This document shows, in pieces, positions 43,923-51,903 of a stretch of 64,000 bases of DNA. The position numbers and the translations under genes are program-made. This DNA comes from Nocardioides sp. GY 10113 (GTDB taxonomy: Bacteria; Actinomycetota; Actinomycetes; Propionibacteriales; Nocardioidaceae): contig NZ_STGK01000003.1 of NCBI RefSeq assembly GCF_004919105.1, forward strand, positions 62,001 through 126,000. The letters are read 5' to 3'. The notes beneath the pieces were generated by a model. The model was not told the DNA's origin. It worked only from the letters and a program-made list of their open reading frames with translations, and did not search any database. Within the stretch, counting starts at the first letter, position 1. Every line of letters begins with the position of its first letter.

Positions 43923-45461
43923 ATGACCAACGACCTGCCCACGATCGGCCACTGGGCCGCCGGCGCCCCCTTCGCCGGTACCTCCGGCGCCTACGCCGAC
44001 GTCACCAACCCCGCCACCGGCAAGGTGACCGGCCAGGTGGCGCTGGCCAGCCGGGCCGACGCCGAGACCGTGATCGGCGCCGCCAAGGCCGCCGCCAAGG
44101 CGTGGGGCGAGACCTCGCTGGCCCGTCGTACGCAGATCGTCTTCAACTTCCGCGAGCTGCTCAACGCCCGCAAGGGCGAGCTGGCCCACCTGATCACCGC
44201 CGAGCACGGCAAGGTCTACTCCGACGCGCTCGCCGAGATCGCCCGCGGCCAGGAGGTCGTCGAGGTCGCCTGCGGTATCTCGCACCTGCTCAAGGGCGGC
44301 CACACCGACTCCGCCTCCACCGGCGTCGACGTCTACTCCAAGCGCGCCCCGCTCGGCGTCGTGGGCATCATCAGCCCCTTCAACTTCCCGGCGATGGTCC
44401 CGATGTGGTTCTTCCCGATCGCGATCGCCGCGGGCAACACCGTCGTCCTCAAGCCCAGCGAGAAGGACCCGACCTCCGCGCTCTGGCTGGCCGAGCTGTG
44501 GAAGGAGGCCGGTCTCCCCGACGGCGTCTTCAACGTGCTCAACGGCGACAAGGTCGCCGTCGACGCGCTGCTCCAGTCGCCGGACGTGGAGGCGATCTCG
44601 TTCGTCGGCTCCACCCCGATCGCCCAGTACGTCTACGAGGAGGCCAGCCGCCACGGCAAGCGCGTGCAGGCCCTCGGCGGCGCCAAGAACCACATGGTCG
44701 TCCTGCCCGACGCCGACCTCGACCTCGCCGCCGACGCCGCCGTCAGCGCCGGCTACGGCTCCGCCGGTGAGCGCTGCATGGCGGTCAGCGTGCTGGTCGC
44801 CGTCGAGCCGATCGCCGACGAGCTGGTCGCCCGGATCGCCGACCGCACCCGCACCCTGCTGATCGGCGACGGCGGCGCCGCCGCGACCACCGACGGCGAC
44901 GGCCGCGAGGCCGACATGGGCCCGCTGGTGACCAAGGCCCACCGCGACCGCGTGGCCGGCTTCATCGAGTCCGGCGAGGCCGCCGGCGCCAAGGTCGTCG
45001 TGGACGGCCGCGACGTGCAGCCGCGCGGCGAGGCGGACGGCTTCTGGGTCGGCCCGACGCTGTTCGACCACGTCACCACCGACATGGACATCTACACCGA
45101 GGAGATCTTCGGTCCGGTCCTGGCGGTCGTCCGGGTCGGCTCGTACGACGAGGCGCTGGAGCTGATCAACGCCAACCAGTACGGCAACGGCACCGCGATC
45201 TTCACCAACGACGGCGGCGCCGCCCGCCGCTTCGAGAACGACGTCCAGGTCGGCATGATCGGCATCAACGTGCCGGTGCCGGTCCCGGTCGCCTACTACT
45301 CCTTCGGCGGGTGGAAGAAGTCGCTCTTCGGCGACACCCACGCCCACGGCGCCGAGGGCGTGCACTTCTTCACCCGCGCCAAGGTCGTCACCTCCCGGTG
45401 GATCAACCCCGCCGCGCGCCCCGAGGGCGGCCTGCAGCTCGGCTTCCCGCAGAACGACTGA
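43923..45461 (+). CDS. mmsA: CoA-acylating methylmalonate-semialdehyde dehydrogenase
   Basis: 512 aa. An aldehyde dehydrogenase with MmsA/IolA traits: ISPFNFPAMVPMWFFPIAIAAGNTVVLKPSEKDP, the GSTPIAQYVYEEA nucleotide loop, and the catalytic Cys285 in GSAGERCMAVS. It converts malonate or methylmalonate semialdehyde, NAD and CoA to acetyl- or propionyl-CoA with loss of CO2. AAGGAG precedes the ATG. Eleven bases later the aminotransferase begins, so one operon. This pairing fits breakdown of beta-alanine or beta-aminoisobutyrate; valine or inositol breakdown would need genes not seen here. Confidence 0.93.
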   Translation: MTNDLPTIGHWAAGAPFAGTSGAYADVTNPATGKVTGQVALASRADAETVIGAAKAAAKAWGETSLARRTQIVFNFRELLNARKGELAHLITAEHGKVYSDALAEIARGQEVVEVACGISHLLKGGHTDSASTGVDVYSKRAPLGVVGIISPFNFPAMVPMWFFPIAIAAGNTVVLKPSEKDPTSALWLAELWKEAGLPDGVFNVLNGDKVAVDALLQSPDVEAISFVGSTPIAQYVYEEASRHGKRVQALGGAKNHMVVLPDADLDLAADAAVSAGYGSAGERCMAVSVLVAVEPIADELVARIADRTRTLLIGDGGAAATTDGDGREADMGPLVTKAHRDRVAGFIESGEAAGAKVVVDGRDVQPRGEADGFWVGPTLFDHVTTDMDIYTEEIFGPVLAVVRVGSYDEALELINANQYGNGTAIFTNDGGAARRFENDVQVGMIGINVPVPVPVAYYSFGGWKKSLFGDTHAHGAEGVHFFTRAKVVTSRWINPAARPEGGLQLGFPQND

Positions 45462-45472
45462 GGGGTCCGGAG

Positions 45473-46819
45473 ATGGAATCGACCTTCCGCAACGACCTGA
45501 CCGACGCCGACCGCGCCTACGAGCTCGACCGGGCGCACGTCTTCCACTCCTGGTCCGCCCAGGCCCAGCTCGACCCGATGGTCGTGACCAAGGCCGACGG
45601 CGCCTACGTCTGGGACCGGCACGGCAACCGGCTGCTGGACTTCACCTCGCAGCTGGTCTTCACCAACCTCGGCCACCAGCACCCGCGCGTGGTCAAGGCG
45701 ATCCAGGAGCAGGCGGCGACGCTCTGCACCGTGGCTCCGGCGTACGTCAACGGGGCCCGCTCGGAGGCGGCGCGGCTGATCGCCTCGCACACCCCCGGCG
45801 ACCTGGACCACGTCTTCTTCACCAACGGCGGCGCGGACGCCAACGAGCACGCGATCCGGATGGCGCGGCTGCACACCGGCAAGCACAAGGTCCTCTCGAC
45901 ATACCGCTCCTACCACGGCGGCACCCAGCTGGCGATCAACGTCACCGGCGACCCGCGCCGCTGGCCGAACGACAACGGCTCGACCGGCAACGTCCACTTC
46001 TTCGGGCCGTTCCTCTACCGCAGCCCGTTCAACGCGACCACCGAGGAGGAGGAGTGCCAGCGCGCGCTCGCCCACCTCGAGCAGGTGATCGCGCTGGAGG
46101 GTGCCAGCACGATCGCCGCGATCATCCTGGAGTCCGTCCCGGGCACCGCCGGCATCATGATCCCGCCGCCGGGCTACCTGGCCGGCGTCCGGGAGCTGTG
46201 CGACAAGCACGGCATCGTGTTCATCGCCGACGAGGTGATGGCCGGCTTCGGTCGCACCGGCACGTGGTTCGCGATCGAGCACGCCGACGTCGTGCCGGAC
46301 CTGATCACCTTCGCGAAGGGCGTCAACTCCGGCTACGTGCCGCTGGGCGGCGTCGCGATCAACGACGCGATCTACTCCACCTTCGCCGACCGCGCCTACC
46401 CCGGCGGCCTCACCTACTCCGGGCACCCGCTGGCGTGCGCGGCGGTGGTGGCCACCATCGAGGCGATGGAGGACGAGGGCGTCGTCGAGCACGCGGCGGC
46501 CCTGGGCGAGCAGGTCTTCGGGCCTGGCCTGCGGGCGCTCGCGGAGAAGCACGAGTGGGTCGGTGAGGTCCGCGGCGTCGGCGCCTTCTGGGCCGTCGAG
46601 CTCGTCTCCGACCGTGCGACGAAGGAGCCGCTGGCGCCGTACGGCGGCAGCAGCCCGGAGATGGCGGCGCTGACCAAGGCGTGCGTGAGCGGCGGGATGC
46701 TCCCGTTCGTGAACTTCAACCGGATCCACACGGTGCCGCCGCTGACCACCACCTTCGAGGAGGCCCGCGAGGGCCTGACGGTCCTGGACCGCGCCCTCGC
46801 CGAGGTGGCCGGCGCCTGA
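45473..46819 (+). CDS. class III aminotransferase (omega-amino acid type)
   Basis: 448 aa. PLP-binding K282 in FAKGVNSGYVPLGG; FIADEVMAGFGRTGTWFA has the Asp that holds the PLP ring; FFTNGGADANEHAIRMARLHTGKHKVLS is the phosphate and co-substrate region. It is annotated in relatives as aspartate aminotransferase family or beta-alanine/taurine:pyruvate transaminase. Its position right after MmsA suggests it makes malonate semialdehyde from beta-alanine. The next gene is separated by a hairpin and a promoter-sized gap. Confidence 0.9.
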   Translation: MESTFRNDLTDADRAYELDRAHVFHSWSAQAQLDPMVVTKADGAYVWDRHGNRLLDFTSQLVFTNLGHQHPRVVKAIQEQAATLCTVAPAYVNGARSEAARLIASHTPGDLDHVFFTNGGADANEHAIRMARLHTGKHKVLSTYRSYHGGTQLAINVTGDPRRWPNDNGSTGNVHFFGPFLYRSPFNATTEEEECQRALAHLEQVIALEGASTIAAIILESVPGTAGIMIPPPGYLAGVRELCDKHGIVFIADEVMAGFGRTGTWFAIEHADVVPDLITFAKGVNSGYVPLGGVAINDAIYSTFADRAYPGGLTYSGHPLACAAVVATIEAMEDEGVVEHAAALGEQVFGPGLRALAEKHEWVGEVRGVGAFWAVELVSDRATKEPLAPYGGSSPEMAALTKACVSGGMLPFVNFNRIHTVPPLTTTFEEAREGLTVLDRALAEVAGA

Positions 46820-46831
46820 GCCGGAGTCCTT

Positions 46832-46850
46832 GCGGGGCCGCTCGCCCCGC
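46832..46850. terminator. short hairpin after the aminotransferase gene
   Basis: GCGGGGC and GCCCCGC with a 5-base loop, 13 bases after the stop. It separates the catabolic operon from the injection-system genes. Confidence 0.65.
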
Positions 46851-46947
46851 GGGACGATGGGCGGTGGGCCGTGGCCCGTGGCGCAGAGGTGGGGCCGTCG
46901 CACCGCGGACGACGTGACCCCGCCTGTCAGATGACCGACCGCCCGGG

Positions 46948-47790
46948 ATGGTGATGGTGGACCAAGCGTCGGCGCGACCGGTGCCCGGCGACAGCTCGCC
47001 GGGCACCGGGTGCCGAGTGCTCGTGGTCGATGACAGCCGGCTCTACCGGGAGGGCCTGGTCGAGCTGCTCTCCGCCGGCCTCGGCCGCGGCGCCGTCGGG
47101 TCCGCGGCCTCGCTGTCCGCGCTGGAGCAGCTGCTGGCCGAGCTGCCGCCCGACCGGCCGGAGGTGGTCGTGGTCAACCTCGCCGCCGCTCGCAGCAACG
47201 AGATCCTGCGGACGGTCGAGCAGCTCCGGGCGGCTGCCAAGGTGGTCGCGGTCGGGGTCGACGAGAACGACGAGGGTCAGGTCATCGGGTGCGCCGAGGC
47301 CGGGGTCAGCGGCTATCTCACCCGCGAGGACTCCCTGGCCGACCTGATCTCGGTGATCCGCAACGTCTCCGAGGGAGGCACGCGCGTCTCCCAGCGCATC
47401 TCGGCGATGCTGCTGCGCCGGGTGCGCGAGCTCGCGCCGGAGCGGACCACGCCCGCGCGCCTGGAGGTGCTGACCGACCGGGAGATCCAGATCCTCCGGC
47501 TGATCGGCGTGGGCATGTCCAACCGGGCGATCGCGGAGGAGCTCACCATCGAGCTGCACACGGTGAAGAACCACGTGCACAGCATGCTCGCCAAGCTCGG
47601 CGTCAGCGGCCGGGGCGAGGCCGCCGCGCTGCTCCGGGACGGGGATGCGAGCACCCCCTTCCGGGAGACGGCCCGGATCTCCCACGCGGCGGCGGTCCGG
47701 GTCTCCCGCCGATCGGGCCCGGGCCTCGACGCGGGCCCACAGTTGGATCGGGGGATTCATGCGCGCCCCGGGGGTGGCGGCGCATCCTGA
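46948..47790 (+). CDS. orphan NarL/LuxR-type regulator with damaged receiver
   Basis: 280 aa. Residues about 23-145 follow the receiver fold: CRVLVVDDSRLYREGLVELL keeps the acidic pair D28-D29. The phosphoacceptor strand, however, reads EVVVVNLAAARS with Asn77, and the conserved Lys near residue 125 is replaced (GYLTRED). The LuxR helix-turn-helix (about 172-225) is intact: LTDREIQILRLIGVGMSNRAIAEELTIELHTVKNHVHSMLAKLGV. A disordered tail of about 45 residues follows. No kinase is nearby. It starts the injection-system region and probably controls it without phosphorylation. Nearby GTG codons are alternative starts. Confidence 0.8.
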   Translation: MVMVDQASARPVPGDSSPGTGCRVLVVDDSRLYREGLVELLSAGLGRGAVGSAASLSALEQLLAELPPDRPEVVVVNLAAARSNEILRTVEQLRAAAKVVAVGVDENDEGQVIGCAEAGVSGYLTREDSLADLISVIRNVSEGGTRVSQRISAMLLRRVRELAPERTTPARLEVLTDREIQILRLIGVGMSNRAIAEELTIELHTVKNHVHSMLAKLGVSGRGEAAALLRDGDASTPFRETARISHAAAVRVSRRSGPGLDAGPQLDRGIHARPGGGGAS

Positions 47791-48142
47791 ACGGGTGCCG
47801 CTGCGCATCGGACTCCTGCAGGTGCCGGAGCTCCTCGCCGACGTCGTCCGCTCCGCCTTCGGGCCGGGCGTCGCCGAGTTCGAGGACCTGACCGACGCCG
47901 CGACCGTCCGCGACCCCGCCACCGGGCACGGCCACGACGCGGTGATCGCCGGCGTCGCCGGTGCCTGGGAACCGGAGGTGCTGCGGCTGAAGAGCTCCCA
48001 CCCGGGGCTCATCGTCCTCGGTCTGCGCCACGACGCCCGGCAGACCTGGCTCTACGAGCTGGTGCCGCACCCGCGGCCGCTCGGGGAGCTCGGCACCGAC
48101 GAGCTGCGGGCCGCCGTGCTGACCGGAGCGCCTCCCCTCTGA
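47759..48142 (+). CDS. small receiver-like protein of the injection-system locus
   Basis: 127 aa from the ATG; a GTG at 47795 would give 115 aa. LRIGLLQVPELLADVVRSAF, HDAVIAGVAG and PGLIVLGLRHDARQ suggest an alpha/beta fold like a response-regulator receiver, but no phosphoacceptor pattern is seen. It overlaps the 3' end of the LuxR-type gene by 32 bases if the ATG is used. It lies 44 bases before the sheath gene. Function unknown; a small regulatory partner of the upstream regulator is a reasonable guess. Confidence 0.5.
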   Translation: MRAPGVAAHPERVPLRIGLLQVPELLADVVRSAFGPGVAEFEDLTDAATVRDPATGHGHDAVIAGVAGAWEPEVLRLKSSHPGLIVLGLRHDARQTWLYELVPHPRPLGELGTDELRAAVLTGAPPL

Positions 48143-48186
48143 CCTCCGCCGGAGCGGTCGCGCTCCGGGTCCCAGGAAGGACCGCC

Positions 48187-49782
48187 ATGACCACCACCGT
48201 CTCCTACCCCGGCGTGTACGTCGAGGAGGTCTCCAGCGGCGTCCGCACCATCACCGGGGTGGCGACGTCGATCACCGCCTTCCTCGGGACCGCCCCGATG
48301 GGGCCGACCGACGTGGCCGTGCGGGTGCTCGACTTCTCCGACTTCACCCGTCGGTTCGGCGCGCTCGACCCCGGCTACGCGATGGGCTACGCGGTCCGCG
48401 ACTTCTTCCGCAACGGTGGCAGCGAGGCGGTCGTGTGCCGGCTCTACAAGGCCGGCGACGGCGGGAGCGGTCGGGCGAGGCTGAAGCTGGCCGACGACCT
48501 GAGGCTCCAGGCGAGCTCGCCCGGGACCTGGGGCGACGCCCTGCTCGCGCGGGTCGACCACCACGTCTCGAAGGAGGTCGCGGAGTCCTGGGGGCTCACG
48601 GAGGCGGACCTGTTCAACCTCCAGGTCCGGCTCGGCCCCGAGGGGCCGCTGGAGACCTTCCTGAACCTGACCGTCAAGGACAGCCCGGGACTGGTCGACC
48701 GGGTGCTCGCGGCGGAGTCGGCACTGGTGGGCGTCGTCCCGCTCGAGGACGGCGCCACCCCTCGCTCGAAGCGGCCGGACGCCAACGACGACCCCGACGC
48801 CGGCACCTCGCCGTGGACGGGGGACACGCCGACCAAGGTCACCGTCAGCGGCAAGGCGAGCGAGGCGCTCGACGACGCCGCCTACCAGGGCGACCGGGAC
48901 AGCCGCACCGGCAAGTACCTGCTCGAGGACGTCGACCTGGTCAACCTGGTCTGCGTGCTCGGCAGCACGCCGGCCGACACGGTCGGCTCGACCGTCCTCG
49001 CGGACCTGCTGACCTACTGCGTGGAGCGACGCGCCTTCCTGGTCGTGGACAGCCCCAGCACGTGGAAGCACGACGAGCTGGTCTCCAACCCCACCTCGAA
49101 GCTCTCCGACATCGGGCTCACCGGTCCGGACGCGCGCAACGCCGCCCTGTTCCATCCCCGGCTCCGCGCGGCCGACCCGGCCCGTGGCGGGCTGATCGCC
49201 ACCTACCCCGCGTGCGGCGCCGTGGCCGGGGTGATGGCGCGCACCGACGCGACCCGGGGGGTCTGGAAGGCGCCCGCGGGGATCGACGCCACGCTGACCG
49301 CCGTGATCGAGCTCTCCGACCAGCTCACCGACAAGGAGAACGGGGTGCTCAACAAGGTCGCGATCAACGCCCTGCGCACCTTCCCCGTCTACGGGCACGT
49401 GGTGTGGGGGGCACGGACCCTGCGCGGTGCCGACCAGCTCGGCGACGAGTACAAGTACGTCCCGGTCCGGCGTACCGCGCTGTTCCTGGAGGAGAGCCTC
49501 TACCGAGGGCTGAAGTGGGTGGTCTTCGAACCGAACGACGAGCCGCTGTGGGCCCAGATTCGGCTCAACGTCGGCGCGTTCCTCCAGTCGCTGTTCCGGC
49601 TCGGCGCCTTCCAGGGGACCACCCCCGACCAGGCCTACTTCGTCAAGTGCGACAAGGAGACCACCACCCAGGACGACCGCAACCGGGGCGTCGTCAACAT
49701 CGTCGTCGGGTTCGCCCCGCTCAAGCCCGCCGAGTTCGTGGTCGTGCGGCTCCAGCAGCTGGCCGGCCAGCTCGACGTGTGA
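48187..49782 (+). CDS. contractile tail sheath protein
   Basis: 531 aa. N-terminal SYPGVYVEEVSSGVRTITGVATSITAFLG and FSDFTRRFG, DFFRNGGSEAVVCRLY are the sheath signature. The C-terminal half carries the conserved core (NKVAINALRTFPVYGHVVWGARTL; LFLEESLYRGLKWVVFEPNDEPLW) and ends PLKPAEFVVVRLQQLAGQ, the strand that links neighbouring subunits. Between about 190 and 290 is a variable outer insert. The sheath contracts to drive the inner tube through a target. Only one sheath gene is present, unlike the three in Afp/PVC systems. AGGAAGGA precedes the ATG. Confidence 0.95.
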   Translation: MTTTVSYPGVYVEEVSSGVRTITGVATSITAFLGTAPMGPTDVAVRVLDFSDFTRRFGALDPGYAMGYAVRDFFRNGGSEAVVCRLYKAGDGGSGRARLKLADDLRLQASSPGTWGDALLARVDHHVSKEVAESWGLTEADLFNLQVRLGPEGPLETFLNLTVKDSPGLVDRVLAAESALVGVVPLEDGATPRSKRPDANDDPDAGTSPWTGDTPTKVTVSGKASEALDDAAYQGDRDSRTGKYLLEDVDLVNLVCVLGSTPADTVGSTVLADLLTYCVERRAFLVVDSPSTWKHDELVSNPTSKLSDIGLTGPDARNAALFHPRLRAADPARGGLIATYPACGAVAGVMARTDATRGVWKAPAGIDATLTAVIELSDQLTDKENGVLNKVAINALRTFPVYGHVVWGARTLRGADQLGDEYKYVPVRRTALFLEESLYRGLKWVVFEPNDEPLWAQIRLNVGAFLQSLFRLGAFQGTTPDQAYFVKCDKETTTQDDRNRGVVNIVVGFAPLKPAEFVVVRLQQLAGQLDV

Positions 49783-49828
49783 CCACCGGCAACCGGGCGC
49801 GCCGGACGCCCCGGCCTGAGGAGGAGAG

Positions 49829-50353
49829 ATGGCTCAGTTCACCGTCAACGCGCTGCGCTTCGACCCCTACAAGAACTTCAAGTTCCGGGTGAAGTGGGAC
49901 GGCCGCTACGTGGCGGGCATCAGCAAGGTCGGCGCGCTCAAGCGGACCACCGAGGTGGTCAAGCACCGCGAGGGCGGCGACCCCTCGACCAGTCGCAAGT
50001 CGCCCGGGCGCACCGAGTACGACCCGGTCATGCTCGAGCGGGGCGTCACCCACGACCCGGAGTTCGAGCGCTGGGCCAACAAGGTCTGGAGCTTCGGCGC
50101 GGGGCTCGGCGCCGAGTCCTCGCTGCGCGACTTCCGCAAGGACATCCTGCTGGAGATGTACAACGAGGCCGGCCAGCCGGTGATCACCTACCGGATCCTG
50201 CGCTGCTGGGTCTCCGAGTTCCAACCGGTCGCCGACTTCGACGCCAACGCGAACGCGATCTCGATCCAGCACATCAAGCTCGAGAACGAGGGCTGGGAGC
50301 GCGACACCAGCGTCGTCGAGCCGACCGAGCCCACGTTCACGGCTCCGGCCTGA
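49829..50353 (+). CDS. inner tube protein (gp19/Hcp-like)
   Basis: 174 aa, T4 gp19-type tail tube. FTVNALRFDPYKNFKFRVKWDGRYVAGISKVGALKRTTEVVKHREGGDPSTSRKSPGRTEYDPVMLERGVTHD is the family pattern, as is LEMYNEAGQPVITYRILRCWVSEFQPVADFDANANAISIQHIKLENEGWERD. Subunits stack as hexamers to make the injected tube, whose lumen can carry cargo. 46 bases after the sheath stop, with GAGGAGAG before the ATG. Confidence 0.95.
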   Translation: MAQFTVNALRFDPYKNFKFRVKWDGRYVAGISKVGALKRTTEVVKHREGGDPSTSRKSPGRTEYDPVMLERGVTHDPEFERWANKVWSFGAGLGAESSLRDFRKDILLEMYNEAGQPVITYRILRCWVSEFQPVADFDANANAISIQHIKLENEGWERDTSVVEPTEPTFTAPA

Positions 50354-50413
50354 CCGGGGCCCGACACGACCGCGACCCACGATCACCACCGTGGCCGGCC
50401 CAGGAGGCGCGAG

Positions 50414-51166
50414 ATGACCGGTGAGAGCGCACCGCTCCGGGCCCCCGGCGCGGACGAGCTGCTGGCGGCCTGGGAACGCGGCCAGGCGCTGTGGCCGGGG
50501 CACCCGGGGCGGATCGACGAGGTGCTGCGCGCCCTCGGCGTCGAGGATCCCGGCGGACGGCCGCTCGGGGGACGCAACCGCCTGCTGCTGGCCGGGCGGG
50601 CGCTGCTCTTCGGGGCCCGCGCCGAGCTGGTCGCCCACTGCCCGGCGTGCGGGGAGGAGCTCGAGGCCGAGGTCTCGGTGGTCGACCTGCTGGAACGCGC
50701 CCCCGGGGCCGAGGACGCCGGGACCGCGGTGCGGATCGACGGGTACGACGTACGCCTCCGCCTGCCCACCGGTGCCGACCTGGCCGGGCTCCCCGGCGAG
50801 GTCGACGCCGCCACCGCGCTGCTGCTGGAGCGGTGCGTGCTCAGCGCCCGTCGGGCCGGGGAGCCGGTGGCCGCGGCGGAGCTGCCCCCCGACGTCGTCG
50901 ACGCCGTGGACCGGGCCCTGGCCGAGGCCGACCCGGCGTCCGAGCTCGGGCTGACCGTGATCTGCCCGGCGTGCGCGGGCACCTCGCGACTGGCGCTGGA
51001 CCCGGCCGCGCTGCTCTGGGAGGAGCTCGACGCCTGGGCGTGGCGGCTGCTCGCCGAGGTGCACGGGCTCGCCACGGCGTACGGCTGGTCGGAGGCGGAG
51101 GTGCTGCGGCTCTCCCCGGCGCGCCGCCAGGCCTACCTGCACCTCTGCGGCGCCGGTGCGGCATGA
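50414..51166 (+). CDS. gp26-like baseplate hub assembly chaperone with Cys pairs
   Basis: 250 aa. AADELL-type N-terminus and WERGQALWPGHPGRIDEVLRAL at about 20-40, then HCPACGEELEAEVSVVDLL near 80 and ICPACAGTSRLALDPAALLWEELDAWAWRLLAEVHGLATAYGWSEAEVLRLSPARRQAYL near 180-240. The two CPxC pairs would make one split zinc ribbon. This arrangement occurs in proteins named T4-family baseplate hub assembly chaperones in eCIS loci. The ATG follows GGAGG and the stop overlaps the next start (ATGA). Confidence 0.75.
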   Translation: MTGESAPLRAPGADELLAAWERGQALWPGHPGRIDEVLRALGVEDPGGRPLGGRNRLLLAGRALLFGARAELVAHCPACGEELEAEVSVVDLLERAPGAEDAGTAVRIDGYDVRLRLPTGADLAGLPGEVDAATALLLERCVLSARRAGEPVAAAELPPDVVDAVDRALAEADPASELGLTVICPACAGTSRLALDPAALLWEELDAWAWRLLAEVHGLATAYGWSEAEVLRLSPARRQAYLHLCGAGAA

Positions 51167-51903
51167 CCGGCCACCTGGCCGCGGTGGCGGCGGCGGCCCT
51201 GGGCGTGGCGCCCGCGGTGGCGCCCCGGCGTCGGTCCCGGTTCGAGCCGACCTCCCCGCACGAGTCCGACCCCGTGCCGGGCGCCACGGGCCCGGCCGCC
51301 CCACCGGCCGCGGTACCGGCGGCCCCCGCGCCCCCGGCGCCGTCGCCGGCCGTCGAGCAGCCGGCGCCGCCCGGCGTGGAGCACCCGACCCCGTCCCCGT
51401 CGCCGATCGGCTCGCCGCCGGCACCGCTGCCGCGCTTCCCGACGGCGGAGGTCGCGCCGCCGGTACCGGCGCCCAGCCCGCCGGCGCCGGGGGCCGCCCC
51501 CGTGCGCCCGGACAGGAGCGTGCCCGCCCCGACCGCCGTCGGGCCGCTGCCCCGCCCCGCCGCCGGTGAGCCGGCGGAGGACCCGACGCCCGTGCGGCCC
51601 GCGCAGCCGACCGCACCGCCGCTCGCGCCGCTCCCCGCACGCGGCCTGCTGGAGCCGCCGTCGTTGCCGCCGACGGCTCCGGTGCCTCCAGCGGTCCCCG
51701 CTGCGCCGGCACCGGTCCGCCGTGCGGCGCCGACCGCCGCCCCCGGGCCGCCTGCGACGGCCGCTCCGCCCGATGTCCACGTCACCATCGGCCGGTTGGA
51801 GATCCGCACCCCGCCGGCCCGTCCGAACCCGACCGGGCCGGTGCGCCGGGCGCCGGCGCTGAGGACCCTCGACGACTACGGCGCCGCCCGGGGCAAGCGA
51901 TGA
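51163..51903 (+). CDS. proline-rich protein of the injection system
   Basis: 246 aa. Residues about 25-205 are very rich in Pro and Ala with no predicted fold. The last 45 residues contain a compact conserved stretch, PDVHVTIGRLEIRTPPARPNP, then LRTLDDYGAARGK. Similar tails (VTIGRIEVRA) are recalled from uncharacterised proteins of other CIS loci. It is neither secreted nor membrane-bound. Its role is unknown; a flexible adaptor, tape or cargo-binding part would fit. It overlaps genes on both sides by four bases. Confidence 0.65.
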   Translation: MTGHLAAVAAAALGVAPAVAPRRRSRFEPTSPHESDPVPGATGPAAPPAAVPAAPAPPAPSPAVEQPAPPGVEHPTPSPSPIGSPPAPLPRFPTAEVAPPVPAPSPPAPGAAPVRPDRSVPAPTAVGPLPRPAAGEPAEDPTPVRPAQPTAPPLAPLPARGLLEPPSLPPTAPVPPAVPAAPAPVRRAAPTAAPGPPATAAPPDVHVTIGRLEIRTPPARPNPTGPVRRAPALRTLDDYGAARGKR

